43,674 nt of DNA from Leucobacter chromiisoli (GCF_016522505.1 NZ_JAEHOH010000024.1:1-43674), one strand, 5' to 3'. Counted from the stretch's first letter, positions 17,124 through 25,842 are shown. A program made the numbers and translations. Notes: generated from the sequence alone by a model not told the origin.

Positions 17124-18065
17124 CTAGGCGTTCGCTGACGTGACGCCCCTCAACGGCATCCGGTATGCGGAGGCGTACGTACTCGGCGTCACCCCATATC
17201 TGCGCTTGAACGCTCGGCCGGCCACCGCGCTGCTCTTCCAACCTGCATAGGCGGCAGCCTCCGAAATGCTCATCCCGGTAACCGCGAGCGTCTCGGCCAT
17301 GTGATCGACCCGCAACCGTGCAAGACATGCTGCCGGAGAGATGCCGAGCTGCCGCTGGAACAGACGCCGCAGTTGCGACGTGGACAACGCCACTTCCCGT
17401 GCAAGGTCATCGATCCGCCACTCCCGTCGTAGATCAGCTCGGAGCGCAGCGACTGCTTCCGCTACCGCATTCTGCGGTACCGCGGTAGGCATTCCTTCAC
17501 CGGCGGCTCCAGCTGATCGACCGATGAAATGAACGAGATCCGCCGCAGCCGACATCAAAGCAATCTCTTGGCCCTGCGCACCCGCGAGTGCGATGAGACG
17601 TCGCACTCCAATGGTGAGCTCTCGCACTCCGTGGGTTCCGACCTGGAGACGACCAAACTTGGTCTCTCCAGCATGTGCGCGCCGGAGATGATGCACGAGA
17701 GGATGTGCCAGCGGAAGCCAAGGAAGCTGATCTCCCACATAGTCCGACCGAAGGTAAAGTGAGCCTGCCCGAACCGTGTCCTGGGCGACGCTATGGAACT
17801 CTGCTCCAGGTGGGATGACGAACACTGCGCCTGGCATGATGGCGAGACGCTGCTTGGCTGCATTAAGGCTGCCCCACCCTGAAAGTGTAATCAGGATCTT
17901 TATTGGTTCGAATCGGATGGGCTCAATCACTCCTTTGAAGGACTCCATTGCTGCCGATATCGGTGAGCGACTCCGCCCAAATACGGCATCTTCTGTGACC
18001 AGCCGCGAACCCGAAGGTCCCATGACTATCCGCTCATACTTGTCCGATCTCTGCATGACCGACAT
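17124..18065 (-). CDS. AraC-family transcriptional regulator
   Basis: This 313-aa protein has a C-terminal AraC/XylS double helix-turn-helix (about the last 100 residues), with WRIDDLAREVALSTSQLRRLF as the first HTH and a second around SISEAAAYAGWKSSAVAGRAF. The N-terminal 170 residues resemble the cupin-like effector domain of AraC activators. ATG at 18065 is chosen because GGAG lies 6 nt before it; a TTG 21 nt upstream is possible. It lies downstream of the CoA-transferase operon on the same strand, separated by 143 nt, and probably controls the metabolic cargo. Confidence 0.88.
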   Translation of the reverse strand: MSVMQRSDKYERIVMGPSGSRLVTEDAVFGRSRSPISAAMESFKGVIEPIRFEPIKILITLSGWGSLNAAKQRLAIMPGAVFVIPPGAEFHSVAQDTVRAGSLYLRSDYVGDQLPWLPLAHPLVHHLRRAHAGETKFGRLQVGTHGVRELTIGVRRLIALAGAQGQEIALMSAAADLVHFIGRSAGAAGEGMPTAVPQNAVAEAVAALRADLRREWRIDDLAREVALSTSQLRRLFQRQLGISPAACLARLRVDHMAETLAVTGMSISEAAAYAGWKSSAVAGRAFKRRYGVTPSTYASAYRMPLRGVTSANA

Positions 18066-18208
18066 CCGAGTCTCCGAAGCCTCCAACTGTCATAGGTAGG
18101 CCACCCCGGCTGAGGAAAGGACTTTCATTGAAGGGCTGCAGCGATGGGTGGCCCTTCCTCTGTTGCTACAAGCAACGTCAGCCGAAGAAGCAGTTGTTCA
18201 GGCAGGGA

Positions 18209-19669
18209 CTAGCTAATCCATTTCGCTTCGTCCGCTCCCCATGTGCGCAGTGCGGAGCGATACTCGCCTGGCCCGCCCGGGAAGCTGAGAACCGGGGGTG
18301 CGCAAGTGATGGCTACCGGGGCTTCCCTCGTCGCTGTCGCTAGGGCAACCGTCTGAGTCGGGAGGTCTTGTTCGGTGACTGCCCCGTCTGAGGCATTCGA
18401 CGGGCCCGCGGACAGGAGCTCGTTCGCGATCCTCGCGAGGTTGATCTCGATCTCCATCGAGCCGCCGGCTGTGCGCTGCGCTCTGAGTACGGTGGCGATC
18501 GTCGCGGCTAGAAGATGCCCGGCGGAGTGGTCGAGCGCCTGCACGGGCAGCGCTCCGGGTGTTGCGCCGCCGTCCTTGCTTTCGAGGACGGCGATCCCGC
18601 TTGCCGCCTGCACCAGGCTGTCGAAGCCGCGTCGATCTCCCCACGGCCCCTGCGCGCCCCATGCCGAGAGCTGAGCCACGACGATCCCGGGGAATCGATG
18701 ATGCAGCGACTCGACGTCGAGACCGTACTTCGCGAGCGCCGTCGGACGGTAACCGTGTACAACGACATCGGCTTCGGCGAGCAGCAGTTGCAACTTTGCG
18801 AAGTCTCGTCGCTCATCCAAATCGAGAAGGGTGCTCCGTTTCTGGTGCCCGGTATCGAGGTGCTGCCAGGATGCCTCGGGAAGCCTCGGCGAATCCACGC
18901 GCAGCACGTCAGCGCCGGCAACGGCGAGATCCCGGGTCGCAACCGGGCCAGCGATCACCCGGGTCAGGTCGAGCACGCGCACACCGGTAAGTGGAAGCTC
19001 GCCGCTCGCAGTCCAGGGGCGTGGGCGGGCGTCTCCCTGGGAGGTGTAGTGGACGGCCGGACTTCGTCCGAGCGTGAGGTACTGGGGATGCTGCCACCAC
19101 TCAGACGGATCTCTCACTGCGATCGCCAGCGCGCCAACCTCAGCTGCGCGTGCTTCGAGGTCGAAGCGTGACCAGGGGCGCATCGCCGCTTCGATCGTCG
19201 CCCGCTCAGCCTGAGGCGAGATCCCGAGAAGGGCTGCGAGCCGTTCCGCGTGGTGAGGGTAGTTGCCGTGCGTCCGCACCCACCCGTCTCGGACTCTCCA
19301 GAATCCCGAGAGAGCCGCCCAGATGGATGGTGCCGAGCCGTTGATGCGGAACAGCTTCTCGCTGCCGAAGGACGCCTGTATCCGTGCCGCTGCGGGCGTG
19401 ATCCGCCCGTTGCGGTGGGCGGTGCCTCGCTCCTGGCCGATCAGGGACAGCGCGAGGGATGCGAGGGCCACGCTGTCGTACGCGAGCTCGGCGACTCGCA
19501 GGCTCGACTGCCAGGCTGGCAGATCCGGTGCGGCGGAGAGCTGTTCGAGCTCGTGCGCCCCAAGACCGAGCTCGTCCGCAATTCTGCTGCCCACGTAGTG
19601 AAGCGCGGTCTGCTCGTTACGGGCGTCTGGTGACGGAGTTGCATTTTCGTATGCGGGTGTCTGTGCCAT
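18209..19669 (-). CDS. Class III CoA-transferase (CaiB/BaiF family)
   Basis: This 486-aa protein belongs to family III CoA-transferases, which move CoA between carboxylic acids. The typical N-terminal CaiB segment appears at about residues 226-260 (LTGVRVLDLTRVIAGP), and the candidate catalytic aspartate is D350 in RGFDSLVQAASG. The preceding 225 residues look like a second, degenerate copy or domain of the fold, giving the longer two-part form of the family. ATG at 19669 has GGAGG 8 nt upstream, better than the GTG three codons before. It is the last gene of a leftward operon with the dehydrogenase-like gene. The acid substrate is unknown. Confidence 0.87.
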   Translation of the reverse strand: MAQTPAYENATPSPDARNEQTALHYVGSRIADELGLGAHELEQLSAAPDLPAWQSSLRVAELAYDSVALASLALSLIGQERGTAHRNGRITPAAARIQASFGSEKLFRINGSAPSIWAALSGFWRVRDGWVRTHGNYPHHAERLAALLGISPQAERATIEAAMRPWSRFDLEARAAEVGALAIAVRDPSEWWQHPQYLTLGRSPAVHYTSQGDARPRPWTASGELPLTGVRVLDLTRVIAGPVATRDLAVAGADVLRVDSPRLPEASWQHLDTGHQKRSTLLDLDERRDFAKLQLLLAEADVVVHGYRPTALAKYGLDVESLHHRFPGIVVAQLSAWGAQGPWGDRRGFDSLVQAASGIAVLESKDGGATPGALPVQALDHSAGHLLAATIATVLRAQRTAGGSMEIEINLARIANELLSAGPSNASDGAVTEQDLPTQTVALATATREAPVAITCAPPVLSFPGGPGEYRSALRTWGADEAKWIS

Positions 19670-19697
19670 CCTCGGCACCTCCGGTCTTTTCGTTGTT

Positions 19698-20609
19698 TCA
19701 GTCAGCCTTCGTGAGACCCCTGCTGGTCTCCGTGCGATTTCGTAATGCAGAGATCACGGCAGCCATATCGTGGCCTGCGTGCCCGAGAGCTTCTGACTCT
19801 GCGTAGAGTTCGGTGCACACGTCGATAAGGGGGCTCGCGTTTCCCGTGCGGCGAGCCTGGCCTCGAACGAGACGGCTGTTCTTGAGCACATCGGGTATGG
19901 CTGCGTGCGGAGCCCAGTCCTCATGCGTGATTTTCGCGCCTTTCGAGCGCGAAACCGCCGAGGCCATCGGCCCTGAGTCCAGCACCAGCCGCAAGGTCTC
20001 GGCGTCGACGCCGTTCTCCTCTGCGAAGTGGAATGACTCGGCGAGCCCGGTCACGAGTGTGATGAGGAAGGTGTTCACGGCCAGTTTCATCGTGAGTGCG
20101 GCGGGCACGGGGCCGCACCGAACGACCGTGGAACTCGTCGCATGGATCAGGGGCTCCACCTGATCGAGTGAAGCAGCGTCACCTGAGATCATCGAGATCA
20201 ACGTGCCGTCGATGGCGGGCTGCCGCGACCCCGAGACGGGGGCCTCGACGTATGCGCCACCCGCTTCGCGGATTCGCTGTGACAGCTCAGCTGAATAGGC
20301 TGGCGTGACCGTGCTCATCAAGACCACCGTCCGGTCTCGCAACCGCACCGAACCATCGAACTTGAGCACAGCGTCAATAGCTGATTCATCCGAGAGCATG
20401 ACGAAGACGATCCGCGCACGTTCGAAAACCGCTTGTGCAGAATCCGCAACAATAGCTCCCGAGGCTTCGAGGCCAGCGCAGGCAGATCGTGTCCGGTTCC
20501 AGACGATGAGTTGTCGCTGCCTGAGCAGATTCGCGGCTATCGCCGATCCCATCAAGCCCAGACCGATAAAGCCGACCGGCTTGACCTCGGCAGGGGAAAT
20601 CCCACTCAT
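19698..20609 (-). CDS. NAD(P)-binding dehydrogenase, 3-hydroxyisobutyrate dehydrogenase type
   Basis: This 303-aa protein is a beta-hydroxyacid dehydrogenase-type enzyme. The Rossmann motif GFIGLGLMGSAIA (13-25) and the candidate catalytic lysine K175 (TMKLAVNTF) are present, together with the substrate-binding VSGSRQPA segment (125-132). It would oxidise a short hydroxyacid or reduce its semialdehyde. Its ATG overlaps the stop of the small membrane-protein gene as ATGA, and the CoA-transferase follows after 28 nt, so all three form one operon. A non-catalytic imine-reductase-like role is an alternative. Confidence 0.87.
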   Translation of the reverse strand: MSGISPAEVKPVGFIGLGLMGSAIAANLLRQRQLIVWNRTRSACAGLEASGAIVADSAQAVFERARIVFVMLSDESAIDAVLKFDGSVRLRDRTVVLMSTVTPAYSAELSQRIREAGGAYVEAPVSGSRQPAIDGTLISMISGDAASLDQVEPLIHATSSTVVRCGPVPAALTMKLAVNTFLITLVTGLAESFHFAEENGVDAETLRLVLDSGPMASAVSRSKGAKITHEDWAPHAAIPDVLKNSRLVRGQARRTGNASPLIDVCTELYAESEALGHAGHDMAAVISALRNRTETSRGLTKAD

Positions 20610-20896
20610 GGTTCTGGCCTCCTGGTGTCGTAGTCGTCGCGCGTGGGGCGAGGGCCGAAGCCGTCTCGTTTGACGAAGTAGAGGGTGCTTGCGCAGACGA
20701 TGATGATGCCGATGGCAATGATTGCGAGCACGGTCAGCGTCGAAGCGTCGAGTTGTTCCAGCGCAGCTTCCAGCGTGTTATCTCGGGTACTGCAGGTTCC
20801 TGTCCCTCTGATCTCCTTCATGCAGACACAAGCGATGCAAGCTCGATCCCTGAGCATGATCAGCCCGAAGGAGATTGCGGCTAGCGCATCCATCAT
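20606..20896 (-). CDS. Small Cys-containing membrane protein
   Basis: This 96-aa protein has one clear transmembrane helix near the middle of its C-terminal half (LTVLAIIAIGIIIVCASTLYF) and a hydrophobic N-terminal stretch. Four cysteines lie between (residues about 22-36). The ATG at 20896 has GGAG 6 nt upstream; the GTG two codons earlier is less likely. Its stop overlaps the dehydrogenase start, so it is translationally coupled and opens the leftward operon divergent from the MocR gene. Function unknown. Confidence 0.6.
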   Translation of the reverse strand: MMDALAAISFGLIMLRDRACIACVCMKEIRGTGTCSTRDNTLEAALEQLDASTLTVLAIIAIGIIIVCASTLYFVKRDGFGPRPTRDDYDTRRPEP

Positions 20897-20910
20897 GGCC
20901 ACTCCTCAAC

Positions 20911-20940
20911 ATCCGATCCAGTTTCCTCAAATCCGATCCA
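20911..20940. promoter_or_regulatory. Direct repeats ATCCGATCCA, 20-bp spaced (candidate operator)
   Basis: ATCCGATCCA occurs at 20911-20920 and 20931-20940, with start-to-start spacing of 20 bp, about two helical turns. Paired direct repeats in the divergent region are typical operators of dimeric MocR regulators, so they may serve the adjacent MocR gene and the leftward operon. The palindrome CAATCT-CCC-AGATTG (20939-20953) adjoins them. Confidence 0.6.
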
Positions 20941-20968
20941 ATCTCCCAGATTGCCTGGATGAGTAGTG

Positions 20969-20986
20969 CCAGTTTGAGTAAACTGG
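20969..20986 (+). promoter_or_regulatory. Palindrome over a -10 box; leaderless MocR promoter
   Basis: CCAGTTT-GAGT-AAACTGG is a perfect inverted repeat. It contains TAAACT (20979-20984), which fits the actinobacterial -10 pattern TANNNT and lies 6 nt before the ATG at 20991. No ribosome binding site precedes that ATG. This predicts a leaderless transcript whose promoter is covered by an operator. Confidence 0.55.
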
Positions 20987-20990
20987 ACTT

Positions 20991-22442
20991 ATGATGTCTT
21001 CGGTCGGGCCGCGCCTCTCTGCTCGCAGTCTCCTTGGCCTGGTTGGCGAACTCGACCCCGCTCGCCCGGTCTACGAGGCGCTTGCGGATCGGGTGCGACT
21101 CCTGGTCATGGACGGTCGCATCCCCGTTGGTACGCGACTCCCGTCGGAGCGCGAACTCGCTGCCCAGGCCGGCCGAAGCCGCACCACGATCGTCGCGAGC
21201 TATCAAGCGCTGCGTGACGCCGGCTACCTGATAAGCCAGCAGGGTTCTGGAAGCCGCGTCGTGCTCCCCGAGGCCGAGAAGAGCGTCTCGACAGACCTGC
21301 GAACCATCGATTTCGCCCGCGCAGTACCGCCGCCGGTCGAAGGTCTGCGCGACGTGTTCGCCCAGGTCGGGGACCGCATGGTCGACGCGCTGGACGGCCC
21401 CGGCTTCGACCTGCTGGGAAGCCTCGGGCTGCGCAGCGCGATCGCGGAGCGCTACACCGATCGCGGGCTCCCCACGACGCCGGATCAGATCATGGTGACG
21501 ATGGGGGGTCAGCACGCGATCTCGCTCATCGCGCACACCTTCCTGATGCGGGCCGATGTCGCCCTGATCGAAGCGCCTACGTATCCGCATGCCTATGACG
21601 CGCTGAAGCGTGCGGGTGCTCGACTGGTGACGACGCCGGTGACGACAGAGGGATGGGACATCGAACATCTCATCGATCTGCTGGCGACAGCGCGGCCGGC
21701 TGTCGCTTACATCGTGCCGGACTTCCAGAACCCCACGGGATCGTCGATGCCACCGGATTTCCGGGTGAAGGTCGTAGAAGCCGCTCGACGAAGCGGCACC
21801 CTCCTGGTCATTGATGAGACGACCGCGGATCTGAACATCGACCGGAAGTGGGACGACGGGCCGTTCGCCCGGCATGCGCGGAGGCGGTCGCCCTCGGACG
21901 GTTCGGGTGTGATCACTGTCGGGTCGATGAGCAAGTCCATCTGGGGTGGCCTGCGGCTGGGGTGGATTCGCGCCGATACTGCGGTGATTCGACGTCTCGC
22001 GCAAGCGCGACCGGCAGGAGACCTCGGGACGCCCCAGATGGAACAACTGCTCGGAGAGCAGATCGTGAGAGCGATGCCCGAGCTTCTGCAGCGCCGTCGC
22101 GAGCTGTTGACCGAGCATCGTGCGGTGCTCACTCGGTTACTGAGGCAGCATCTCCCGCAGTGGACGGTGCCCTTTCCCGATGGCGGGCTCTCGCTCTGGG
22201 TGCAGCTCGATGAGCCTGCGAGTTCCGCGCTGACGAGTCTGTGCGAAGCGCGAGGCCTCGCCCTGGTCGCTGGCCCGAAGTTCTCCATCGACGGTGCGTT
22301 CGAACGCTACATCCGGCTCCCGTTCACTTCGCCGGTCGCCGACCTGGAGCAGGGCGTACTGATGCTCACCGACGCGTGGGAGCAACTCACCGCTCCTAGA
22401 GCAACGCGGGCCGGCCTCTCCCGTATGCCGGCAATGGTCTAA
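20991..22442 (+). CDS. MocR-family regulator (YczR-like), PLP aminotransferase fold
   Basis: This 483-aa protein joins an N-terminal GntR winged helix (about residues 20-90, PSERELAAQAGRSRTTIVASY) to a class I aminotransferase-like domain. PLP-binding residues are in place: N247 in PDFQNPTG, D275 in DETTAD and the Schiff-base lysine K315 in GSMSKSIWGG. The SMSKSIWGG and DETTADLNID patterns resemble YczR members of the MocR family. It is divergent from the CoA-transferase operon and lies just before the cupin operon, so it probably regulates one or both in response to a PLP-binding ligand. The start at 20991 appears leaderless; ATG at 20994 is possible. Confidence 0.88.
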   Translation: MMSSVGPRLSARSLLGLVGELDPARPVYEALADRVRLLVMDGRIPVGTRLPSERELAAQAGRSRTTIVASYQALRDAGYLISQQGSGSRVVLPEAEKSVSTDLRTIDFARAVPPPVEGLRDVFAQVGDRMVDALDGPGFDLLGSLGLRSAIAERYTDRGLPTTPDQIMVTMGGQHAISLIAHTFLMRADVALIEAPTYPHAYDALKRAGARLVTTPVTTEGWDIEHLIDLLATARPAVAYIVPDFQNPTGSSMPPDFRVKVVEAARRSGTLLVIDETTADLNIDRKWDDGPFARHARRRSPSDGSGVITVGSMSKSIWGGLRLGWIRADTAVIRRLAQARPAGDLGTPQMEQLLGEQIVRAMPELLQRRRELLTEHRAVLTRLLRQHLPQWTVPFPDGGLSLWVQLDEPASSALTSLCEARGLALVAGPKFSIDGAFERYIRLPFTSPVADLEQGVLMLTDAWEQLTAPRATRAGLSRMPAMV

Positions 22443-22526
22443 GCGCTGACCAGTCCACTTCTCCCATCTGGATCGTGATCGCGTTCCTTGAGGCGTGCTG
22501 AACTGGGGCAGAGGGAGGAACCCAAC

Positions 22527-22853
22527 ATGCATCAGTTTCAGAGCACCTCAGGGGCGCTTCGGGAAGTCGAATACTCCGAAGTGCTACGCGTACCAGCCAT
22601 GAGCGTCGGCACCTATTACCTGCCAGTCGGCGCGATCGACCCCCAAGGCCCGCATACGGAAGACGAAATCTACGTCATCCTCGAAGGACGGGGCATTCTG
22701 CGTACGGAAAGCGGTGACGGCTTGGCCGTGCCCGGTGCAGCCCTGTTCGTCCCGGCAGGCGAGCGCCACTCTTTCACGGCGATCACCGAGTCGCTGTTCA
22801 TGTACGTCATCTTCTCCCCGGCAGAGGGAACCAACGCGAGGGCAGAAAAATGA
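22527..22853 (+). CDS. Cupin-domain protein
   Basis: This 108-aa protein is a single small cupin. Metal-ligand candidates lie in the first cupin motif (GPHTEDEIYVILEG, about residues 40-53) and in the second (PAGERHSF, about 75-82). The RBS GGAGG precedes the ATG at 22527. It opens a tightly coupled rightward operon: its TGA overlaps the start of the short-chain dehydrogenase as ATGA. Such cupins act as isomerases, oxygenases or sensors; the reaction here is unknown. Confidence 0.82.
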   Translation: MHQFQSTSGALREVEYSEVLRVPAMSVGTYYLPVGAIDPQGPHTEDEIYVILEGRGILRTESGDGLAVPGAALFVPAGERHSFTAITESLFMYVIFSPAEGTNARAEK

Positions 22854-23599
22854 GTTCGACCGTCGCGATCGTCACCGGCGGCAGCCGAGGAATCGGAGCA
22901 GCGGTCGTGCGCCGCCTGGCTGCCGCAGGCCACCACGTTCTGCTGGTCTACAGCCAGGACGACCACGACGCAGCGATGACCGCGGAACGCTGCACCACGG
23001 AAACCGCAAGGGTCGTGCCGTTCAAATGCGACATCGCCGCGCCGGGATCGGCCGAGGTCGTCTTCGACGGGGCCGCGCAGCTGGGGGTACCGGTGATCCT
23101 GGTCAACAACGCCGGTATCACCGGAAGAATCAACTCGCTCGCCGATTCCGATGCCGACGCGATTCGGCACGCGGTTGACGTCGACCTCACCGCCACGATC
23201 CTGCTCTGCCGCGAGGCGATGATCCGTTGGGCGGACGTCGGTCGAGCAGGGCAGAGAAGCATCGTCAACCTGTCCTCCGTCGCCGCGAAGACCGGATCGC
23301 CGGGGGAGTACGTCTGGTATGCGGCAGCGAAGGCCGGGGTGAACGCCCTCACCGTGGGGTTGGCCGTAGAAGCCGCACCTCACGGAATCCGGGTGAATGC
23401 AGTGAGTCCGGGCACGACGGCCACGACGATCCATGCGCGGGCGGGCCGCCCTGACCGTGCGGCCGAGGTCGGGGCGCGGTCGCCGATGGGGCGACCCGCT
23501 CAACCAGACGAGATCGCTGCCGCTGTCGAGTGGCTCGTCGGCCCCGAGGCCAGTTACGTCAACGGTGCGATTCTCGACGTCACCGGAGGAACGCGATGA
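22850..23599 (+). CDS. Short-chain dehydrogenase/reductase (SDR)
   Basis: This 249-aa classical SDR is an NAD(P)-dependent oxidoreductase. The cofactor motif TGGSRGIG (9-16), the NNAG motif (86-89), serine 142/143 and the YxxxK pair Y157-K161 are all present. Length is normal for the family. It resembles FabG-like 3-oxoacyl reductases but could act on other alcohols or ketones. It overlaps both neighbours by 4 nt (cupin upstream, membrane protein downstream), so the three should be made together. Confidence 0.9.
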   Translation: MSSTVAIVTGGSRGIGAAVVRRLAAAGHHVLLVYSQDDHDAAMTAERCTTETARVVPFKCDIAAPGSAEVVFDGAAQLGVPVILVNNAGITGRINSLADSDADAIRHAVDVDLTATILLCREAMIRWADVGRAGQRSIVNLSSVAAKTGSPGEYVWYAAAKAGVNALTVGLAVEAAPHGIRVNAVSPGTTATTIHARAGRPDRAAEVGARSPMGRPAQPDEIAAAVEWLVGPEASYVNGAILDVTGGTR

Positions 23600-24234
23600 G
23601 CCGGGAACAGCCCCGTGAAGCGACCTCAGCGGTGAACTGGGCTGTTTCGCCGGGCAAACCCGACCCGATCTTCGGCACCGGTGCAACCCGTGCCGAGAAA
23701 AGTCTGGCGAACATCACAGGCCTGGTCGGAGCAGCCGGAATCACCGCACTCGCCCTGGGAACGAACGCGTCTTGGAACTGGGCACAGTATGTTCTCGCCG
23801 CCATCCTCTCGTTCGACGTGGTCGGCGGCGTCATCGCCAACGGCCTGAACTCCGCAAAGCGTGACCACTTCGGTTCGCACGGTGAGACACCGGAATCCTT
23901 CGGGATGAAACTCGTGCGGCGACCGATCCTCTTCTCGGCTCTGCATCTGCATCCCATACTCATCGCCCTGGCGTTCGCTCCGACACTCTGGTGGTGGGGC
24001 GCTTTCTGGTATCTCTTCACCCTCGCGGGCACCATCGCCGTCCGACGTTCAGCGCTGTATCTCCAACGACCGGTCGCCCTGGCGTTCTGCGCACTCGCGG
24101 GCATCACAGCATTCTTCACACCGGCCCCTGACCTCTGGGAGTGGCTGCCCGTCCTACTCACCATGAAACTCGTGCTCGCCCACAGCGTGCAGGAAGAACC
24201 TTATCGGCCAGAGAGCGTCGGCTCACGAAAGTGA
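23596..24234 (+). CDS. Polytopic membrane protein of unknown function
   Basis: This 212-aa protein has about five or six hydrophobic segments between residues 37 and 195, including one with WWWGAFWYLF. A polar loop (NSAKRDHFGSHGETPESFG) lies around residues 84-102. I do not recognise the family. The start overlaps the dehydrogenase stop as ATGA. Placed between metabolic enzymes, it may move a substrate or act as a membrane-bound enzyme; neither is shown by the sequence. Confidence 0.65.
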   Translation: MSREQPREATSAVNWAVSPGKPDPIFGTGATRAEKSLANITGLVGAAGITALALGTNASWNWAQYVLAAILSFDVVGGVIANGLNSAKRDHFGSHGETPESFGMKLVRRPILFSALHLHPILIALAFAPTLWWWGAFWYLFTLAGTIAVRRSALYLQRPVALAFCALAGITAFFTPAPDLWEWLPVLLTMKLVLAHSVQEEPYRPESVGSRK

Positions 24235-24288
24235 CAGGGACGGATCGTGTGTGCACGAGAGTCCCTCGGAATCGTAAGGAGGTACCAC

Positions 24289-25251
24289 GTGATCGAATCC
24301 GACTACGAGTATGAGGATGTCGCGATCGTCTGCGCCGATGGCGAGAAGATCCAGGCTCGGTATTTCTCCGCCACCGCACCGGCCTGCGACATCGAGCATG
24401 TTGCGATCATCGCCCCGGCGACCGGTGTGCAGGCCCGATACTACTGGCGATTCGCGAGTTACCTGGCTGAGAATGGAGTCACTACCCTGGTGCCCGACTA
24501 TCGAGGCATCGGCCGCTCGGCACCGAACGCCCTCAAGGAGTACCGGAAAGCGAAGATTCGATGGCACTACTGGGGCACACGCGACCTTGAAGCCTGCATT
24601 CTCTGGATGCGCAAACGCCACGGAGCGCAGGCGCGGCTGAGCGCGGTCGGGCACAGCTTCGGAGGCTACGCGGCAATCCTCGCGGAGCACGCGTCTAAGA
24701 TCGACCGGCTACTGATGGTGGGCGCCCAGCACGCGCACTGGCCGGATTACGAAAAGAAGCAGAGGTTTAGCCTATTTATCAAGTGGCACGTCTGTATGCC
24801 GGTGATTTCCCGAGCACTGGGCTACTTTCCGGGAAAGAGGCTCGGATGGTTGGAGAATCTGCCACAAGGCGTCGCCCTCGACTGGGCGCGTGGAGCATCG
24901 GACTACTCGAAGACGATCGGCCCCGAGGGAGAAGCGATACTGCGCCGAAGCGCGCGGCTGACGCTTCCGGTATTGGCGGTGAATCCAACTGACGACCCAT
25001 ATGCCACACAAGCAGCGGTGCGAAGAACGCTGAACTATCTCCCGCAAGCCGAATGCGAGGAGATCTATCTGCACCCTCGGAACCTCGATGTAGATGAGAT
25101 CGGGCACTTCGGGCTTTTCCACCAACGCTTCCAAAACACATTCTGGACAGCAGCGTTCGGCTGGCTAACTGGCCACGCGGAACCAGGCCTATTCCACCTT
25201 TCGAATCTCGACAGCCTCGTTGTCTGGTATGAAGAAGAGGAGCAGAAATGA
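24289..25251 (+). CDS. Alpha/beta-fold hydrolase (S33-type)
   Basis: This 320-aa protein has the nucleophile elbow GHSFGG (121-126, serine 123) and an upstream PDYRGIGRS segment (69-77) typical of the lysophospholipase/aminopeptidase S33-like group. A likely acid lies in NPTDDPYAT and a late histidine in EIGHFGLF, giving the triad order. The start is the GTG at 24289, which follows AAGGAGG closely; the longer reading from 24247 lacks such a site. Its stop overlaps the AhpD-like gene start. An esterase or thioesterase role fits the CoA-linked neighbours, but the substrate is unknown. Confidence 0.85.
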   Translation: MIESDYEYEDVAIVCADGEKIQARYFSATAPACDIEHVAIIAPATGVQARYYWRFASYLAENGVTTLVPDYRGIGRSAPNALKEYRKAKIRWHYWGTRDLEACILWMRKRHGAQARLSAVGHSFGGYAAILAEHASKIDRLLMVGAQHAHWPDYEKKQRFSLFIKWHVCMPVISRALGYFPGKRLGWLENLPQGVALDWARGASDYSKTIGPEGEAILRRSARLTLPVLAVNPTDDPYATQAAVRRTLNYLPQAECEEIYLHPRNLDVDEIGHFGLFHQRFQNTFWTAAFGWLTGHAEPGLFHLSNLDSLVVWYEEEEQK

Positions 25252-25688
25252 CTCGACTGATCATCCGCAAACATGCTCCGGAAGGGTACGCCGCGGTCTC
25301 CGCGCTCGATGGCTACCTCAAACGTAATGTCGACCCGCTGCTGCTCGACCTGGTGAAGCTCCGTGCCTCCCAATTGAATGGGTGCTCCTTCTGTGTGGAT
25401 ATGCACGCCACCGACCTCGAGAATCAGGGTGCACCTATCCGGAAGATCTTCGCAGTAAGCGTGTGGGAGGAAACCAGTTTCTTCGCGGAGGCGGAGCGAG
25501 CCGCGCTGGCGCTGACAGAGGAGATCACCCACATATCCAATGGTGTGGACGAGCGCGTCTGGGAAGAAGCCGCCTCGGTGTTCAGCCAGAGGGAGCTGTC
25601 GGACTTGGTGCTAGCGATCGGCACAATCAACCTTTGGAATCGCATCGGGGTCTCGACTCATCTTGCGCCGCCACCGTTAGGCAACTGA
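25248..25688 (+). CDS. Carboxymuconolactone decarboxylase/AhpD-family protein
   Basis: This 146-aa protein carries the AhpD-type redox motif C46-SF-C49 followed by H53 (NGCSFCVDMH), placing it with peroxidase-like AhpD proteins rather than with decarboxylases. The acidic residue that usually precedes the cysteines is not obvious. The start overlaps the hydrolase stop as ATGA. It closes the rightward operon and could protect an enzyme or cofactor from peroxide; that is inference. Confidence 0.85.
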   Translation: MTRLIIRKHAPEGYAAVSALDGYLKRNVDPLLLDLVKLRASQLNGCSFCVDMHATDLENQGAPIRKIFAVSVWEETSFFAEAERAALALTEEITHISNGVDERVWEEAASVFSQRELSDLVLAIGTINLWNRIGVSTHLAPPPLGN

Positions 25689-25842
25689 CACGCTAGTTTC
25701 GGTGTACCGTCGACGTTCTCGGGCTCTGTGCGCGCCGTACCTCTCGCGAGGCGGCGTCCGAGCTCACACCGACGAGCATGTGCGCACCTTCCGGGTGAGG
25801 TGGCTGCACGGTTGGCCGCACGCTTCTGGGAGGAGCCCTGTG
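25689..25842. other. Relaxase-operon leader, candidate oriT region
   Basis: This 154-nt gap precedes the relaxase accessory gene. It holds octamers CGTACCTC (25736-25743) and CGCACCTT (25783-25790) in the direction of transcription, and the palindrome CTCGCGAG next to the first. MobF elements often carry oriT beside the relaxase operon, so this is one candidate; no nic-site match can be proven here. Confidence 0.3.
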
